A DNA stretch of 64,000 bases from Carboxylicivirga linearis. GTDB taxonomy: Bacteria; Bacteroidota; Bacteroidia; Bacteroidales; Marinilabiliaceae. Below are positions 8,259-17,978 of this stretch, piece by piece. Numbering within the stretch: the stretch's first letter is position 1; each line of letters starts with the position of its first letter. The DNA lies in contig NZ_JAGUCO010000006.1 of NCBI RefSeq assembly GCF_018271995.1, positions 62,001 through 126,000 of the forward strand. The letters run 5' to 3'. The notes beneath the pieces were generated by a model, which was not told the DNA's origin, searched no databases, and saw only the letters and a program-made list of their open reading frames with translations. The position numbers and the translations under genes were made by a program.

Positions 8259-11200
8259 CTAGTTTTTAATTATTTTAAAAGTCTCGGTGGCTGTTTGGGT
8301 ACTGACATTAACAATATATAACTGCGATACAGGCAGGGTAAAAGTGGTTTCTGCTTCAAAAGCTGACCATTGCTGCACAAGATTTCCGGCAAGGTCGTAA
8401 ACTCTAACAATCGCCTTTTCACCTGTGGTTTTCAAAGTAAAGTTATTGGCTGAGGCAGTTGGATAAATTGATATCCCTGATTCCTTTCTGTCATTGGCAG
8501 GAATATTGGTTGGTTGGTCATTAAAAACTTTCAGGTTTACATAGTCGAAAAAGATTTTGGCATGATCACCTGTACCGGCATTTTCCGATTGCATTCCTAC
8601 CTGTATCTTTCCACTTGTTTCTTCATCCAGTGTAAATGTTACTATTTCCGACTCCCATATTCCATATCCAAAAGATGTTTTAGATGAAAGAACAGCAGTT
8701 CCACTTTGAGGAATCCATCCTGCCAGACATTCACCCTGAGTGGCGCTATTGGCATTATATACAGCATACTCCAGATTATAGCTACCTGCAGGTAAAGTAA
8801 CATTCTGATAGTATACGGCAGAACCTGTCCATCCGGCAGTGATGCCCAAAGCTCCTGCTCCGCTTCCTACTGCACCGTCTGATCCTGCGGAAGGAATACT
8901 AATACCATTTAAAGTCCCCAGGTATCCATACTCAAAAGTAGATGCAGCTACCCATTCACCATCCTGAACACGGGTCCATCCTTCAATGGTTTCAGCAGCT
9001 CCGTATCCGGGGCCAAGATTACTGCCTGTGCCGGTTGTTTCGGTATAATTACAATTGATATCAAAGCCCGGATTATTAAGATAAGTTGATGTTACATCTT
9101 CCGACAGATTTAAATAAAAAGTCTGGTTATACGAAACTCCCTTGTAGGTATAAGCAACTGTTATTTGCGATGATTCCTGCACATTTTCAAACACATGGTT
9201 TTGTGTAGTATTTCCATCACTCCATAGCCAGCTGCCGGATGTCATAACCATACCCGGCTTGAACGTGGGAATCAGTTCAACACTTTGACCGGCTAATACC
9301 GAGATAACGCTATCGTTTACAAGGTCGCCAGCATCCAATTTATAGCCAGCATAAAATGGTTTTACTTCTTCCATTATCTCCACAACTTCTGTATGGGTCA
9401 TTGAAGCTCTGTATATTTTTAATTCATCAATAGTACCTATAAATAATGGATCGGGCCACTGCGATTTGCCTACATAGTTTTGAGCAGTATATCCCATATC
9501 AGAAGGATTAATTGTCATTGAAGAATTACTTCCTGCTTCTACTCCGTTAACATATAGCTTAGCTGTATTACCCGATTTTGTTACCACCAGATGAGTCCAT
9601 TTATTTGCTTGCAATGCCTTTGTAGTAGTTATTTGTTGCTCACTCCCTCCGGCTTTAATGGCAAAACGAATATAACCATCGTTTGCCTTTGGAGTAAGAA
9701 ACATATTGTAATTGGTATTATTTCCAAAGTCCCAAACGCGACACCAATCGTTTAACTCATCGGGTTTAATCCAAACGGCAATGGTAAAATCATTGAGATT
9801 ACTCACCAAATTATTCGGAAGATGCAAATAAGATTCAGAGTTACCATCTAACCACACTGCACTATTGTTGGCTCCCATACCGGTATAAGAACAGGTATTT
9901 AAGTTGGCATCATTTCCGGCCCACACATCAATAACTGTGTTACCCTCTTCTTCATCCATAGGATAATAAGCAAATGCATTTTCACTGGGTACCAATACAA
10001 TTGAATAATTTAGCGAATAATCAGTTCCATCTATTGAATAAGTTACGGTTATACCTCTTTCTTCCTGTACATCATTCAATACTATATTTTGTGATGTTTC
10101 GCCGGTGCTCCACTGCCAGGTTCCTCCTTCGATGCCTTCTTTTAGAGTTGGCATCAGAGTAACTGATTGGCCGGCTACCACCAACACCTTTGGGCTATAA
10201 ACAATAGCAGCTTCACCCACTTGATAAGCCGGGCCTATGGGTTTTACATTAATATGGAAGTTAATGACTGATTCAGCTCCTCCCATATTGGTACCAGTAA
10301 CAGAAATCACGGTGTCATTAGTATTTACAGTTACTTCTTTGCTACTCGTTGTTTCTCCGGTATTCCATTCATAGCTCGAATGCCATGATGATGCCCAAAC
10401 CGAAATAATGACATTTGAATTCTGATTCACGGTTACCACTGAGTCATTAACGACCCCATCATCAGTGGTTATCGAATAGAAATACTGATCGGGCAAACAA
10501 TCACCATGCATAGATATACTAAACATCTGGGTACTCTCCACTCCATTCGCATTTGTATAAGTTACCCTGTACAAACCGCTATTATTAGCTTCTATTTGCA
10601 AATCTTTTGATGTACTTCCATTACTCCACAACCAGTTACCGGTATCTGTTTCTCCATCTGGTAATAATGGCATAAGGGTTAACTGACTGCCTGGAGTAAC
10701 ATTATTTAATTCGCCTTGATTATAAGTAACTCCATCATACAAAATAGAAGCACCTAAAGTAATGGGAGCATCAGCCTCAGTAATTGCGGGACGAGTACAA
10801 GTTAAAGTGGTAAAACCCAAATGATCGTATCCACCACTGGTTCCACCCCAGGCACCATCATCAGCAACCACCATATCAGCCATATCATGAGCATAATTCA
10901 GTGCAATACCTTTACGCCCTTCGTAATGGCCTAATATTCTATCCCAGAAAGGTCTGAATTGACCTCTTGATCCTCCATTAGGTCCTGTTTGTCTCCATGA
11001 ATTCCAATAATCGGTTCTCACGTCATGGTACCAATAATCTGTCCACGGCACATCATCAACACCTGTGTTATAAGCAGCCACAAATTCTATTCCGGCTAGC
11101 AGGCGATCATCCATATAACCGTACAAGTCATCACCCTGGTTCCAGGCTATCTCGCAAATATCAACAGCTAATCCCACAGCCATCATGGTGTGGCCCTGGT

Positions 11201-12044
11201 CTCGTCCCGATTCCTGCATCTGACCTAAATACCCCAAAGGCCCTCGATCGTCTTCATGCACTACCGGCACCAGGTTACCGATAAATTCAGTCAAGCCCCA
11301 ATTATCAACATTGGTAAGAGATGGATCTTCTTTAAAAGTCCCAACCTTATCGTACTTATAAAAGGCAACTCCCTGATTATAGATAAACTCATCATCACAC
11401 AAAACTCCGATACTCATTATGGCCAAAACATTGCATAAGCCCCAATTCGACCAATAATGACCGGGTGTTCCGTTGGCCCATGTATCATGCCTTCTACTTA
11501 AAAAATCGTAACACTTAGGATACCATACTCTTTGCATCCACAATTGAAAGGCTTTAAAATCATCCGGATCCCACCCTTCATAATCGCGCATTAACTCAGC
11601 TGCATTGGCAAACTCATAACCATACAAACCTGAAGCCAACGACATATTGGTATTACCGGTTACATCCTTAGTGACACTTGCCCAGCTGTTAAGAATATAT
11701 ACAGCCCGGTTAGCATGAGCCACATCACCGCTAATTTTCCAGCGCAAGGCATTAAGGTAAGCAGCATGCGCTCCACGTGCGGCATTAATATAATTCTCAT
11801 CGCCGGTAACACCTCTTTTAATAACTTCCACGGGCCAGGTTGCCACATCGGATTGTGACCATTCGTTGTTCTTGAGATTATTATAACCGGCTACAACGGC
11901 AGGATTATTGGCTGCCAGCTGTTCATTTATTCGGACAAAATCTTCTTCGGTATGAAGCATGCCTGGATGCTTAAATCCTTGTGCAACTATTTGCCCCGAT
12001 AAAAGAATCAGGATGAGTATGTTAATAAAGGTAGATTTTTTCAT
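8259..12044 (-). CDS. Secreted multidomain polysaccharide lyase (alginate-lyase-like) with T9SS sorting domain
   Basis: The 1261-residue protein has a signal peptide (1-21), then an alpha/alpha-barrel lyase module at about 25-420 of the alginate-lyase superfamily: GHYWSNWGLCNVLAIMSIG, QESGRDQGHTMMAVGLAV and DILGHYEG-like segments (YYHDVRTD...GRKGIALNYAHDMAD). The pattern resembles PL38/PL5-type lyases acting on uronate polymers; substrate is not proven. Next come Ig-like modules (about 425-690, sharing the pattern ...WLWSNGSTSKD, YEWNTGETTSS, WQWSTGETSQN), a LamG/concanavalin-like domain (about 692-895), another Ig-like unit, a beta-sandwich carbohydrate-binding-like region (about 990-1180) and a T9SS type A C-terminal domain (about 1190-1261, ISIYPTASANNFTLK). 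It is expected on the cell surface. No SusC/SusD pair is adjacent. Confidence 0.85.
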   Translation of the reverse strand: MKKSTFINILILILLSGQIVAQGFKHPGMLHTEEDFVRINEQLAANNPAVVAGYNNLKNNEWSQSDVATWPVEVIKRGVTGDENYINAARGAHAAYLNALRWKISGDVAHANRAVYILNSWASVTKDVTGNTNMSLASGLYGYEFANAAELMRDYEGWDPDDFKAFQLWMQRVWYPKCYDFLSRRHDTWANGTPGHYWSNWGLCNVLAIMSIGVLCDDEFIYNQGVAFYKYDKVGTFKEDPSLTNVDNWGLTEFIGNLVPVVHEDDRGPLGYLGQMQESGRDQGHTMMAVGLAVDICEIAWNQGDDLYGYMDDRLLAGIEFVAAYNTGVDDVPWTDYWYHDVRTDYWNSWRQTGPNGGSRGQFRPFWDRILGHYEGRKGIALNYAHDMADMVVADDGAWGGTSGGYDHLGFTTLTCTRPAITEADAPITLGASILYDGVTYNQGELNNVTPGSQLTLMPLLPDGETDTGNWLWSNGSTSKDLQIEANNSGLYRVTYTNANGVESTQMFSISMHGDCLPDQYFYSITTDDGVVNDSVVTVNQNSNVIISVWASSWHSSYEWNTGETTSSKEVTVNTNDTVISVTGTNMGGAESVINFHINVKPIGPAYQVGEAAIVYSPKVLVVAGQSVTLMPTLKEGIEGGTWQWSTGETSQNIVLNDVQEERGITVTYSIDGTDYSLNYSIVLVPSENAFAYYPMDEEEGNTVIDVWAGNDANLNTCSYTGMGANNSAVWLDGNSESYLHLPNNLVSNLNDFTIAVWIKPDELNDWCRVWDFGNNTNYNMFLTPKANDGYIRFAIKAGGSEQQITTTKALQANKWTHLVVTKSGNTAKLYVNGVEAGSNSSMTINPSDMGYTAQNYVGKSQWPDPLFIGTIDELKIYRASMTHTEVVEIMEEVKPFYAGYKLDAGDLVNDSVISVLAGQSVELIPTFKPGMVMTSGSWLWSDGNTTQNHVFENVQESSQITVAYTYKGVSYNQTFYLNLSEDVTSTYLNNPGFDINCNYTETTGTGSNLGPGYGAAETIEGWTRVQDGEWVAASTFEYGYLGTLNGISIPSAGSDGAVGSGAGALGITAGWTGSAVYYQNVTLPAGSYNLEYAVYNANSATQGECLAGWIPQSGTAVLSSKTSFGYGIWESEIVTFTLDEETSGKIQVGMQSENAGTGDHAKIFFDYVNLKVFNDQPTNIPANDRKESGISIYPTASANNFTLKTTGEKAIVRVYDLAGNLVQQWSAFEAETTFTLPVSQLYIVNVSTQTATETFKIIKN

Positions 12045-12070
12045 ATTCAGTTAATTAATTTGTTTACAAA

Positions 12071-12091
12071 ATCATGCAACATATGCATGAT
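12071..12091. promoter_or_regulatory. Inverted repeat upstream of the lyase gene
   Basis: ATCATGC (12071-12077) and GCATGAT (12085-12091) form a perfect 7-bp dyad with a 7-bp centre, 27 bp before the lyase ATG. Its symmetry and position suit an operator or a 5'-leader hairpin; the binding protein is unknown, although the LytTR regulator gene lies next door. Confidence 0.35.
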
Positions 12092-12244
12092 TAGAAGTGT
12101 AAACCAAGTTGATTTCCACGAGCAAAATTAAGCTGTGTTAATTCAATACTATTATAATTATTTACAAAATGTTTATAAAGAATCGATCCGTTTTAATAGC
12201 AATTTTTGCCAAAGATTAGCTCTGAAAAAGAAAATATAACCGAC

Positions 12245-12589
12245 TTAGGAGTTTACAGTCAGATAGTGCTGCTTTATTTTTTTTACCAGCATTGAAATAT
12301 TACGACGAGAAACAGTAAATGAACGACCGTTTTCCATGGTTACCTTAGGTGTATGTTTATAAAAAGCAACCAAAAACAGAACATTGATAATTGTATTGCG
12401 GTTAATCTTCACAAATTCCTGCGGAAGCTTATCCTCAATTTCTTTTAAAGCCATACAACACAATATCTTTTCTTCATCATGCAATTCAATAGTAATCACA
12501 CCATCTATGTAATACATGTGGCATACTTCGGTTAAATTAATCTTACGATACTGTTGTGTACAGTTTAATATTAAACTACTATTCATCAT
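12245..12589 (-). CDS. Stand-alone LytTR DNA-binding protein
   Basis: The 114-residue product is almost entirely a LytTR domain: CHMYYIDGVITIELHDEEK, then the typical LKEIEDKLPQEFVKINRNTIINV, then the beta-hairpin KVTMENGRSFTVSRRNISML. There is no receiver or sensor domain, so it would act as a one-domain regulator or with a separate partner. It reads in the same direction as the lyase gene, 200 bp upstream of it, and may regulate it; that is inference from position. Confidence 0.85.
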   Translation of the reverse strand: MMNSSLILNCTQQYRKINLTEVCHMYYIDGVITIELHDEEKILCCMALKEIEDKLPQEFVKINRNTIINVLFLVAFYKHTPKVTMENGRSFTVSRRNISMLVKKIKQHYLTVNS

Positions 12590-12821
12590 GGGGTTAGATT
12601 ATAGCAGGTGGATTATTACAAATTTAACATATCTATTTGAACATTGAAAGTTAATTTCTGTTCAATACAGATTAGATTAATATTTTTTTGTATTCGCTAT
12701 TATTCAAGCCCCACAACTACATAAATAAATTAACACACTGTATAACAATCACCTACCTTGCATTAGTTTAAAACAATTCGTAAATTCAATACTTTAAAAA
12801 ACATCTTTAAACCTATATCTA

Positions 12822-14738
12822 ATGAAAAATCACCCAGTTTTAAGTCTATTGATGATTGGAACTTTACTGATTACAAGTTGCACTTCATCTCCCAAACAGG
12901 AACAGCGCGCTCCTATCCTTCCTCTTGAGGACTTCTTTAAAAACCCTGATAAAACCAGTTTTCAGATTTCGCCTGATGGTGAATACTTTTCGTATCGAGC
13001 ACCGTACGAAAACCGAATGAATATATTTGTCCAGAAGGTTGGTGAAGAGGGTACTACTCAAATCACCTTTGAAACCGACAGAGATATAGCCGGTTATTTC
13101 TGGGCTAACAACAATCGAATTTTGTATGTAAAAGATGATGGGGGTAACGAAAACTATAAAATATACGGTGTTGATATTGATGGATCGAACCTGATCTGTT
13201 TCACCGATTTTGAAAATGTTCGAGCGGGCATTATTGACGACCTGAAAGATATACCTGAAGAGGTTATAATAAGTATGAACAAACGCAACCCTCAGGTTTT
13301 TGATCCTTATCGTTTGAATATAGAAACCGGAGAAATGGAGTTGCTATACGAAAATCCAGGTAATATTGCAGGATGGATTACCGATCATGAGGGTAAACTA
13401 AGAGCAGCCATAGCAATGACTGATATGATCAACCAAAGTTTATTGTATCGCGAAACAGAAGAAAATGAATTCAAGAATATCCTTACCACCTCATTTAAAG
13501 AAACATTAAATCCTTTGTTTTTTACTTTTGATAATAAGATGCTGTACGCGTCATCTAATATTGGAAGAGATAAGTCGGAAATAGTGATTTTTGATCCTTC
13601 AAGCGCTGAAGAAAAAGAAGTATTATTCAGCCATCCTGATGTGGATGTGAGTGGATTAAACTATTCTGAAAAACGTAAAGTTTTAACAACTGCTACTTAT
13701 GTAACCGATATGCAAGGCCGTCATTTCTTTGATGATGTGACAAAAGCACTTTATGAACGAGTTGAAAAAGAATTACCCGGATACGATGTATACCTTGTAA
13801 GTTCAAACAAAGAAGAAGATAAATTCTTAGTTCGCACCTATAGCGACCGCTCCTTGGGTGCCTATTACTTTTTAGATACTCAAAAAGATAAGCTTACACA
13901 CTTAACAGATATCAGTCCCTGGTTAGACGAATCACAAATGGCAAAGATGAAACCGATCAAATACACTTCCCGCGATGGTAAAACAATCAACGGTTATCTA
14001 ACTCTGCCTGTTGGTATTGAAGCCAAGAATCTTCCGGTTGTCATTAATCCTCATGGCGGACCATGGGCACGCGACGAATGGGGTTTCAATCCTGAGATAC
14101 AATTTTTAGCCAATCGTGGTTATGCTGTTCTCCAAATGAATTTCAGAGGATCAACCGGTTATGGTCGTGAGTTTTGGGAATCATCATTTAAACAATGGGG
14201 TCGTACCATGCAAGATGATATTACCGACGGTGTACAATGGTTGATTGATCAGGGCATTGCCGATAAAGAGCGTATTGCTATATATGGAGGCAGTTATGGT
14301 GGTTATGCTACTCTGGCCGGTTTAACTTTTACTCCCGATTTATATAAATGCGGTGTTGATTATGTGGGAGTAAGTAACCTGTTTACTTTTATGAACACCA
14401 TTCCTCCTTACTGGGAACCCTACAAGCAAATGCTTTATGAGATGGTTGGCGATCCGGTACAAGACAGTTTGTTGCTGGCAGATGCATCCCCTGTTTTTCA
14501 TGCAGATAAAATAACCGCTGCCTTATTTGTAGCACAAGGAGCTAACGACCCACGAGTTAATAAAGATGAGTCGGACCAAATGGTGGCAGCCATGAAAGAA
14601 CGTGGTGTAGATGTAGAATACATGGTGAAAGACGATGAAGGTCATGGCTTTCGCAACGAAGAAAATCGCTTTGATTTTTATAATGCCATGGAAAAATTCC
14701 TGGCTAAGCATTTAGAAAATGAGGTAGTAGAAGAGTAG
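12822..14738 (+). CDS. S9 family prolyl-oligopeptidase-type lipoprotein peptidase
   Basis: A lipoprotein signal peptide (LLITSCTSS) opens the 638-residue protein. Residues about 35-370 form the beta-propeller ([17 protein letters not shown] at the first blade). The C-terminal alpha/beta-hydrolase has the nucleophile in GGSYGGYA (S491), D576 in GANDPRVN and H608 in EGHGF, the complete catalytic triad of acylaminoacyl-peptidase/dipeptidyl-peptidase-type enzymes. [13 protein letters not shown] supplies the oxyanion region. It should cleave short peptides in the periplasm. The gene is monocistronic, with its own terminator. Confidence 0.92.
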   Translation: MKNHPVLSLLMIGTLLITSCTSSPKQEQRAPILPLEDFFKNPDKTSFQISPDGEYFSYRAPYENRMNIFVQKVGEEGTTQITFETDRDIAGYFWANNNRILYVKDDGGNENYKIYGVDIDGSNLICFTDFENVRAGIIDDLKDIPEEVIISMNKRNPQVFDPYRLNIETGEMELLYENPGNIAGWITDHEGKLRAAIAMTDMINQSLLYRETEENEFKNILTTSFKETLNPLFFTFDNKMLYASSNIGRDKSEIVIFDPSSAEEKEVLFSHPDVDVSGLNYSEKRKVLTTATYVTDMQGRHFFDDVTKALYERVEKELPGYDVYLVSSNKEEDKFLVRTYSDRSLGAYYFLDTQKDKLTHLTDISPWLDESQMAKMKPIKYTSRDGKTINGYLTLPVGIEAKNLPVVINPHGGPWARDEWGFNPEIQFLANRGYAVLQMNFRGSTGYGREFWESSFKQWGRTMQDDITDGVQWLIDQGIADKERIAIYGGSYGGYATLAGLTFTPDLYKCGVDYVGVSNLFTFMNTIPPYWEPYKQMLYEMVGDPVQDSLLLADASPVFHADKITAALFVAQGANDPRVNKDESDQMVAAMKERGVDVEYMVKDDEGHGFRNEENRFDFYNAMEKFLAKHLENEVVEE

Positions 14739-14761
14739 TAATTAGAATATATAAGAAATAG

Positions 14762-14814
14762 GGAACGATTCTTTGTTTGCATTTTGCTGATAGAGAACCG
14801 TTCCTTATTTTTTA
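14762..14814 (+). terminator. Terminator of the S9 peptidase gene
   Basis: GGAACG (14762-14767) pairs with CGTTCC (14799-14804), continued by TTCT/AGAA with mismatches, and is followed by TTATTTTTT. Confidence 0.65.
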
Positions 14815-14815
14815 A

Positions 14816-14913
14816 CACCTCATCTCGATCCTCTCCTCAAGGAGAGGAAGACAAGACGATAAAATAACAAGTAACAACTCCTTCTCCTCGAGGAGAAGGT
14901 GGGTTGAGGTGAC
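14816..14913. repeat. REP-like palindromic repeat element
   Basis: The unit is bounded by CACCTCA (14817-14823) and TGAGGTG (14906-14912) in inverse orientation. Inside are a near-palindrome CCTCTCCTCAAGGAGAGG (14830-14847) and a perfect 20-bp palindrome centred on CTCGAG (14881-14900). The high GC of the arms differs from the surrounding AT-rich DNA. This is the build of dispersed intergenic palindromes found in many Bacteroidota genomes. The rest of 14739-15274 holds only the terminator before it and the purH promoter after it; no gene was seen. Confidence 0.6.
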
Positions 14914-15219
14914 AAAACTATTGCTTATTCTTTGCGATGAACCAAATATGATTGTGATTAAACAGCTTTTTAGATTGAGAATAACCTGATTAATCTGTGG
15001 TTTTAAATATTTAATCCTTTAATAATAACTACATCACTACTTCTTCAGCTGAAGGTTGAGATCAGGTCTTTTTTCTTAACAAAAGCAAACAATTCCTAAA
15101 AAACCAATTCTTCAATACTAAATCTCAAATTAACTCGTCAATAAAAATAAATATGTCCAAAGCATATTTATAATCGTAAAAATCCGTAATATTATAAGCG
15201 TTTTAATGCAAAAAGCACC

Positions 15220-15250
15220 TTTGCCAAACAGGCTTATTTTCTTATTTTTG
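15220..15250 (+). promoter_or_regulatory. Consensus Bacteroidota promoter of purH-mre operon
   Basis: TTTG (15220-15223), exactly 19 bp, then TATTTTTG (15243-15250) match the primary-sigma consensus TTTG-N19-TAnnTTTG fully. Transcription should start near 15254-15257, leaving a leader of about 20 nt before the ATG at 15275. Confidence 0.8.
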
Positions 15251-15274
15251 CGCTAAAGAACTAATTGGATATAA

Positions 15275-16864
15275 ATGAATACGTTAAAAAAGGTCAAATC
15301 GGCATTGGTATCTGTCTTTCACAAAGACGGTTTGGATGAAATAATTAAGACGCTGCACGAGCAGGGAGTAACTATTTACTCTACTGGTGGAACACAAGCT
15401 TTTATCGAAGGATTAGATGTTCCTTGTGAGCGTGTAGAAGATCTTACAAGTTATCCGTCTATTTTAGGTGGAAGAGTAAAAACATTACATCCGAAAGTAT
15501 TCGGTGGAATTTTAGCTCGTCGCGATAACGAGGGTGATTTGGAGCAATTAGCCCAATACGAAATTCCAGAGATTGACCTTGTTATTGTAGATTTATATCC
15601 ATTTGAAGCTACAGTTGCTTCTGGTGCTCCTTTACAAGACATTATTGAAAAAATTGATATAGGTGGTATTTCTTTAATCAGAGGTGCTGCTAAAAATTAT
15701 AAGGATGTAATCATCGTTCCTTCAAAAGATCAATACGCTGATTTATTAACCATCCTGAAAGAAAAGAACGGAGAATCAACTCTGGAAGATCGTATGCAAT
15801 TTGCCGCTGCTGCCTTTGGAGTTTCTTCGCACTACGATTCAGCCATCTCCAACTTCTTTAACAAAGAGAAAGATGATATGGAACGCATCAGTCTGAATAA
15901 TGGCGATGTATTACGTTATGGCGAGAATCCTCATCAAAAAGCAACAGTTTACAAATTCAACAATACCAAAGAAGGTGCTGCTTTGGCTGATGCAAAAGTA
16001 TTGCAGGGAAAAGCTTTATCATACAACAATATGTTGGATGCCGATGCTGCCTGGAAATCGGCCAGTGATGCTTACCATGCTGTAACTCACTTAGAGAAGA
16101 AATCAGCCGTATCGGTTATAAAACACCTAAACCCTTGCGGTTTGGCTGTGAGCGACGACATTATGAAATCGCTGGAACTGGCATGGGCTGGTGATCCAAT
16201 CTCGGCTTTTGGTGGTATTATTTGTTTCACTGACACTGTAGACGCTCCTATTGCAGAATGGTTTGCTAAAAGATTTGTAGAAATTATCATTGCGCCTAAG
16301 TTTACCGACGAGGCATTAGAAATATTTGCTAAGAAGAAAAACCTTCGTTTGCTTGAGACTCCAATTAAGGAGGCTATCACAGGCGAAAAACTGATCCGTT
16401 CCGTGAGTGGCGGTATTTTGGTTCAGGATGAAGACGAAGGAGTTGACGAAAAATTTGAAACCGTAACCAAACGTCAGTTTGCTGATAACAAAATGAATTT
16501 GGCTAAATTCGGTATCACAGCTTGTAAGCACCTTAAAAGTAACGCCATTGCGCTAGTTACCGAAAACGAAGACGGTGCTTTCTGGTTAACCGGAGCCGGT
16601 ATGGGACAACCTAACCGTTTAGACAGTTTGCGTCATTTAACTATTCCTCGTTTCAATCTGAAAGAAGGAATCGATATTAAAGAAGCAGTTCTTATTTCAG
16701 ATGCATTCTTCCCATTCCGCGACAGTATTGAAGCAGCCAACGAATATGGCGTTAAGTACATTGTTGAGCCAGGTGGAAGTATTCGCGATGAAGAGGTTAT
16801 CGAAGCTTGTAACGAGTTTGACATGGCCATGATTTTTACAGGAAAAAGACACTTTAAACATTAA
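15275..16864 (+). CDS. purH: Bifunctional AICAR formyltransferase / IMP cyclohydrolase
   Basis: This 529-residue protein catalyses the last two steps of de novo IMP synthesis. The N-terminal IMP cyclohydrolase (about 1-200, MGS-like fold) has KSALVSVFHKDGLDEI, STGGT and GGRVKTLHPKVFGGIL. The C-terminal transformylase has RYGENPHQKA and VIKHLNPCGLA with the catalytic Lys-His pair, SAFGGII, and the ending FRDSIEAANEYGV. Length equals that of typical bacterial PurH. mreB starts 12 bp after the stop, so the two are cotranscribed, an arrangement common in Bacteroidales. Confidence 0.98.
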   Translation: MNTLKKVKSALVSVFHKDGLDEIIKTLHEQGVTIYSTGGTQAFIEGLDVPCERVEDLTSYPSILGGRVKTLHPKVFGGILARRDNEGDLEQLAQYEIPEIDLVIVDLYPFEATVASGAPLQDIIEKIDIGGISLIRGAAKNYKDVIIVPSKDQYADLLTILKEKNGESTLEDRMQFAAAAFGVSSHYDSAISNFFNKEKDDMERISLNNGDVLRYGENPHQKATVYKFNNTKEGAALADAKVLQGKALSYNNMLDADAAWKSASDAYHAVTHLEKKSAVSVIKHLNPCGLAVSDDIMKSLELAWAGDPISAFGGIICFTDTVDAPIAEWFAKRFVEIIIAPKFTDEALEIFAKKKNLRLLETPIKEAITGEKLIRSVSGGILVQDEDEGVDEKFETVTKRQFADNKMNLAKFGITACKHLKSNAIALVTENEDGAFWLTGAGMGQPNRLDSLRHLTIPRFNLKEGIDIKEAVLISDAFFPFRDSIEAANEYGVKYIVEPGGSIRDEEVIEACNEFDMAMIFTGKRHFKH

Positions 16865-16876
16865 AAAACTAATTGG

Positions 16877-17902
16877 ATGGGACTATTTTCATTCTTGTCG
16901 CAAGAAATAGCCATTGACCTGGGAACGGCCAATACCATTATCATCAGCGGTGATAAAATTGTGGTAGACGAACCTTCGATTGTGGCATTGAATCGCAAGA
17001 CAGACAAACTGGAGGCCATTGGCGAAAGAGCTCGTCAGATGCACGGTAAAACACACGATAACATTTATACAATCAGACCACTGAGAGATGGTGTTATCGC
17101 TGACTTTAATGCTGCCGAGCAGATGATCAGAGGTATGATCAAGATGACCAATAATAAATCGCGAATGTTCACGCCGTCGTTAACCATGGTTGTTTGTATC
17201 CCATCCGGAAGTACCGAGGTTGAGATTCGTGCCGTACGTGACTCGTCGGAGCATGCTGGTGGACGTGAAGTTTATATGATTTACGAGCCAATGGCAGCTG
17301 CCTTGGGTATTGGTTTAGATGTTGAAGCTCCTGAAGGAAACATGGTGGTTGATATAGGTGGTGGTACTACCGAGATTGCAGTTATCTCGTTGGGTGGTAT
17401 TGTTACCAATAAATCTATCCGTATTGCAGGTGATGATTTAACTGCCGACATTATGGAATATATGCGTCGCCAGCACAACATTAAAGTAGGTGAACGTACT
17501 GCTGAAGAAATCAAAATACAGGTTGGATCTGCTCTTCCTGAGCTGGAAACTCCACCTGAAGATTTTATTGTGCAGGGTCCTAATCAAATGACAGCGTTAC
17601 CCATTGAAGTACCTGTATCCTATCAGGAAATTTCACACTGTTTAGAGAAATCCATTTCTAAAATTGAAACAGCTGTATTATCTGCTTTGGAGCAAACACC
17701 TCCTGAGTTATATAGCGACATTGTAAAGAATGGTATTTTCCTTGCCGGTGGTGGAGCATTGCTTCGTGGTTTGGACAAGCGTTTGTCGGACAAAATCAAT
17801 ATTCCATTCCACATTGCCGAAGATCCGTTACATGCGGTGGCTCGTGGAACCGGTATTGCATTGAAAAACCGTCATAGGGTATTACCATACCTTATCAAAT
17901 AA
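16877..17902 (+). CDS. mreB: Rod shape-determining actin homologue MreB
   Basis: 341 residues with the actin/Hsp70 ATPase core: AIDLGTANTIII (phosphate 1), VVDIGGGTTEIAVISLGGIV (phosphate 2), and FLAGGGALLRGLDKRLSD (adenosine motif). An amphipathic N-terminus (MGLFSFLSQE) suits membrane binding. MreB filaments position the elongasome that makes lateral peptidoglycan. It sits 12 bp after purH; a strong terminator-like hairpin separates it from mreC. Confidence 0.98.
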   Translation: MGLFSFLSQEIAIDLGTANTIIISGDKIVVDEPSIVALNRKTDKLEAIGERARQMHGKTHDNIYTIRPLRDGVIADFNAAEQMIRGMIKMTNNKSRMFTPSLTMVVCIPSGSTEVEIRAVRDSSEHAGGREVYMIYEPMAAALGIGLDVEAPEGNMVVDIGGGTTEIAVISLGGIVTNKSIRIAGDDLTADIMEYMRRQHNIKVGERTAEEIKIQVGSALPELETPPEDFIVQGPNQMTALPIEVPVSYQEISHCLEKSISKIETAVLSALEQTPPELYSDIVKNGIFLAGGGALLRGLDKRLSDKINIPFHIAEDPLHAVARGTGIALKNRHRVLPYLIK

Positions 17903-17916
17903 AATTAATTCACCTT

Positions 17917-17953
17917 AACTGCCTTGCTGATCGGGCAAGGCAGTTTTGTTTTA
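17917..17953 (+). terminator. Strong terminator-like hairpin between mreB and mreC
   Basis: AACTGCCTTGC (17917-17927) is perfectly complementary to GCAAGGCAGTT (17935-17945), loop of 7 nt, followed by TTGTTTTATT. It is intraoperonic, so it may be a partial terminator or 3'-end processing site that sets the ratio of mreB to mreCD-mrdA-rodA transcripts. Confidence 0.8.
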
Positions 17954-17978
17954 TTACTGAAAACACCCACCACTTGCA

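Noticed and set aside
10997-11438. Plus-strand frames opposite the lyase domain
   Set aside because: Complement of a conserved enzyme domain; histidine- and proline-rich random composition.
14816-14913. CRISPR-like array
   Set aside because: Only inverted palindromes, no series of equal direct repeats and spacers; no cas genes.
16087-16531. Minus-strand frames of 97 and 71 residues opposite purH
   Set aside because: Shadows of a highly conserved gene.
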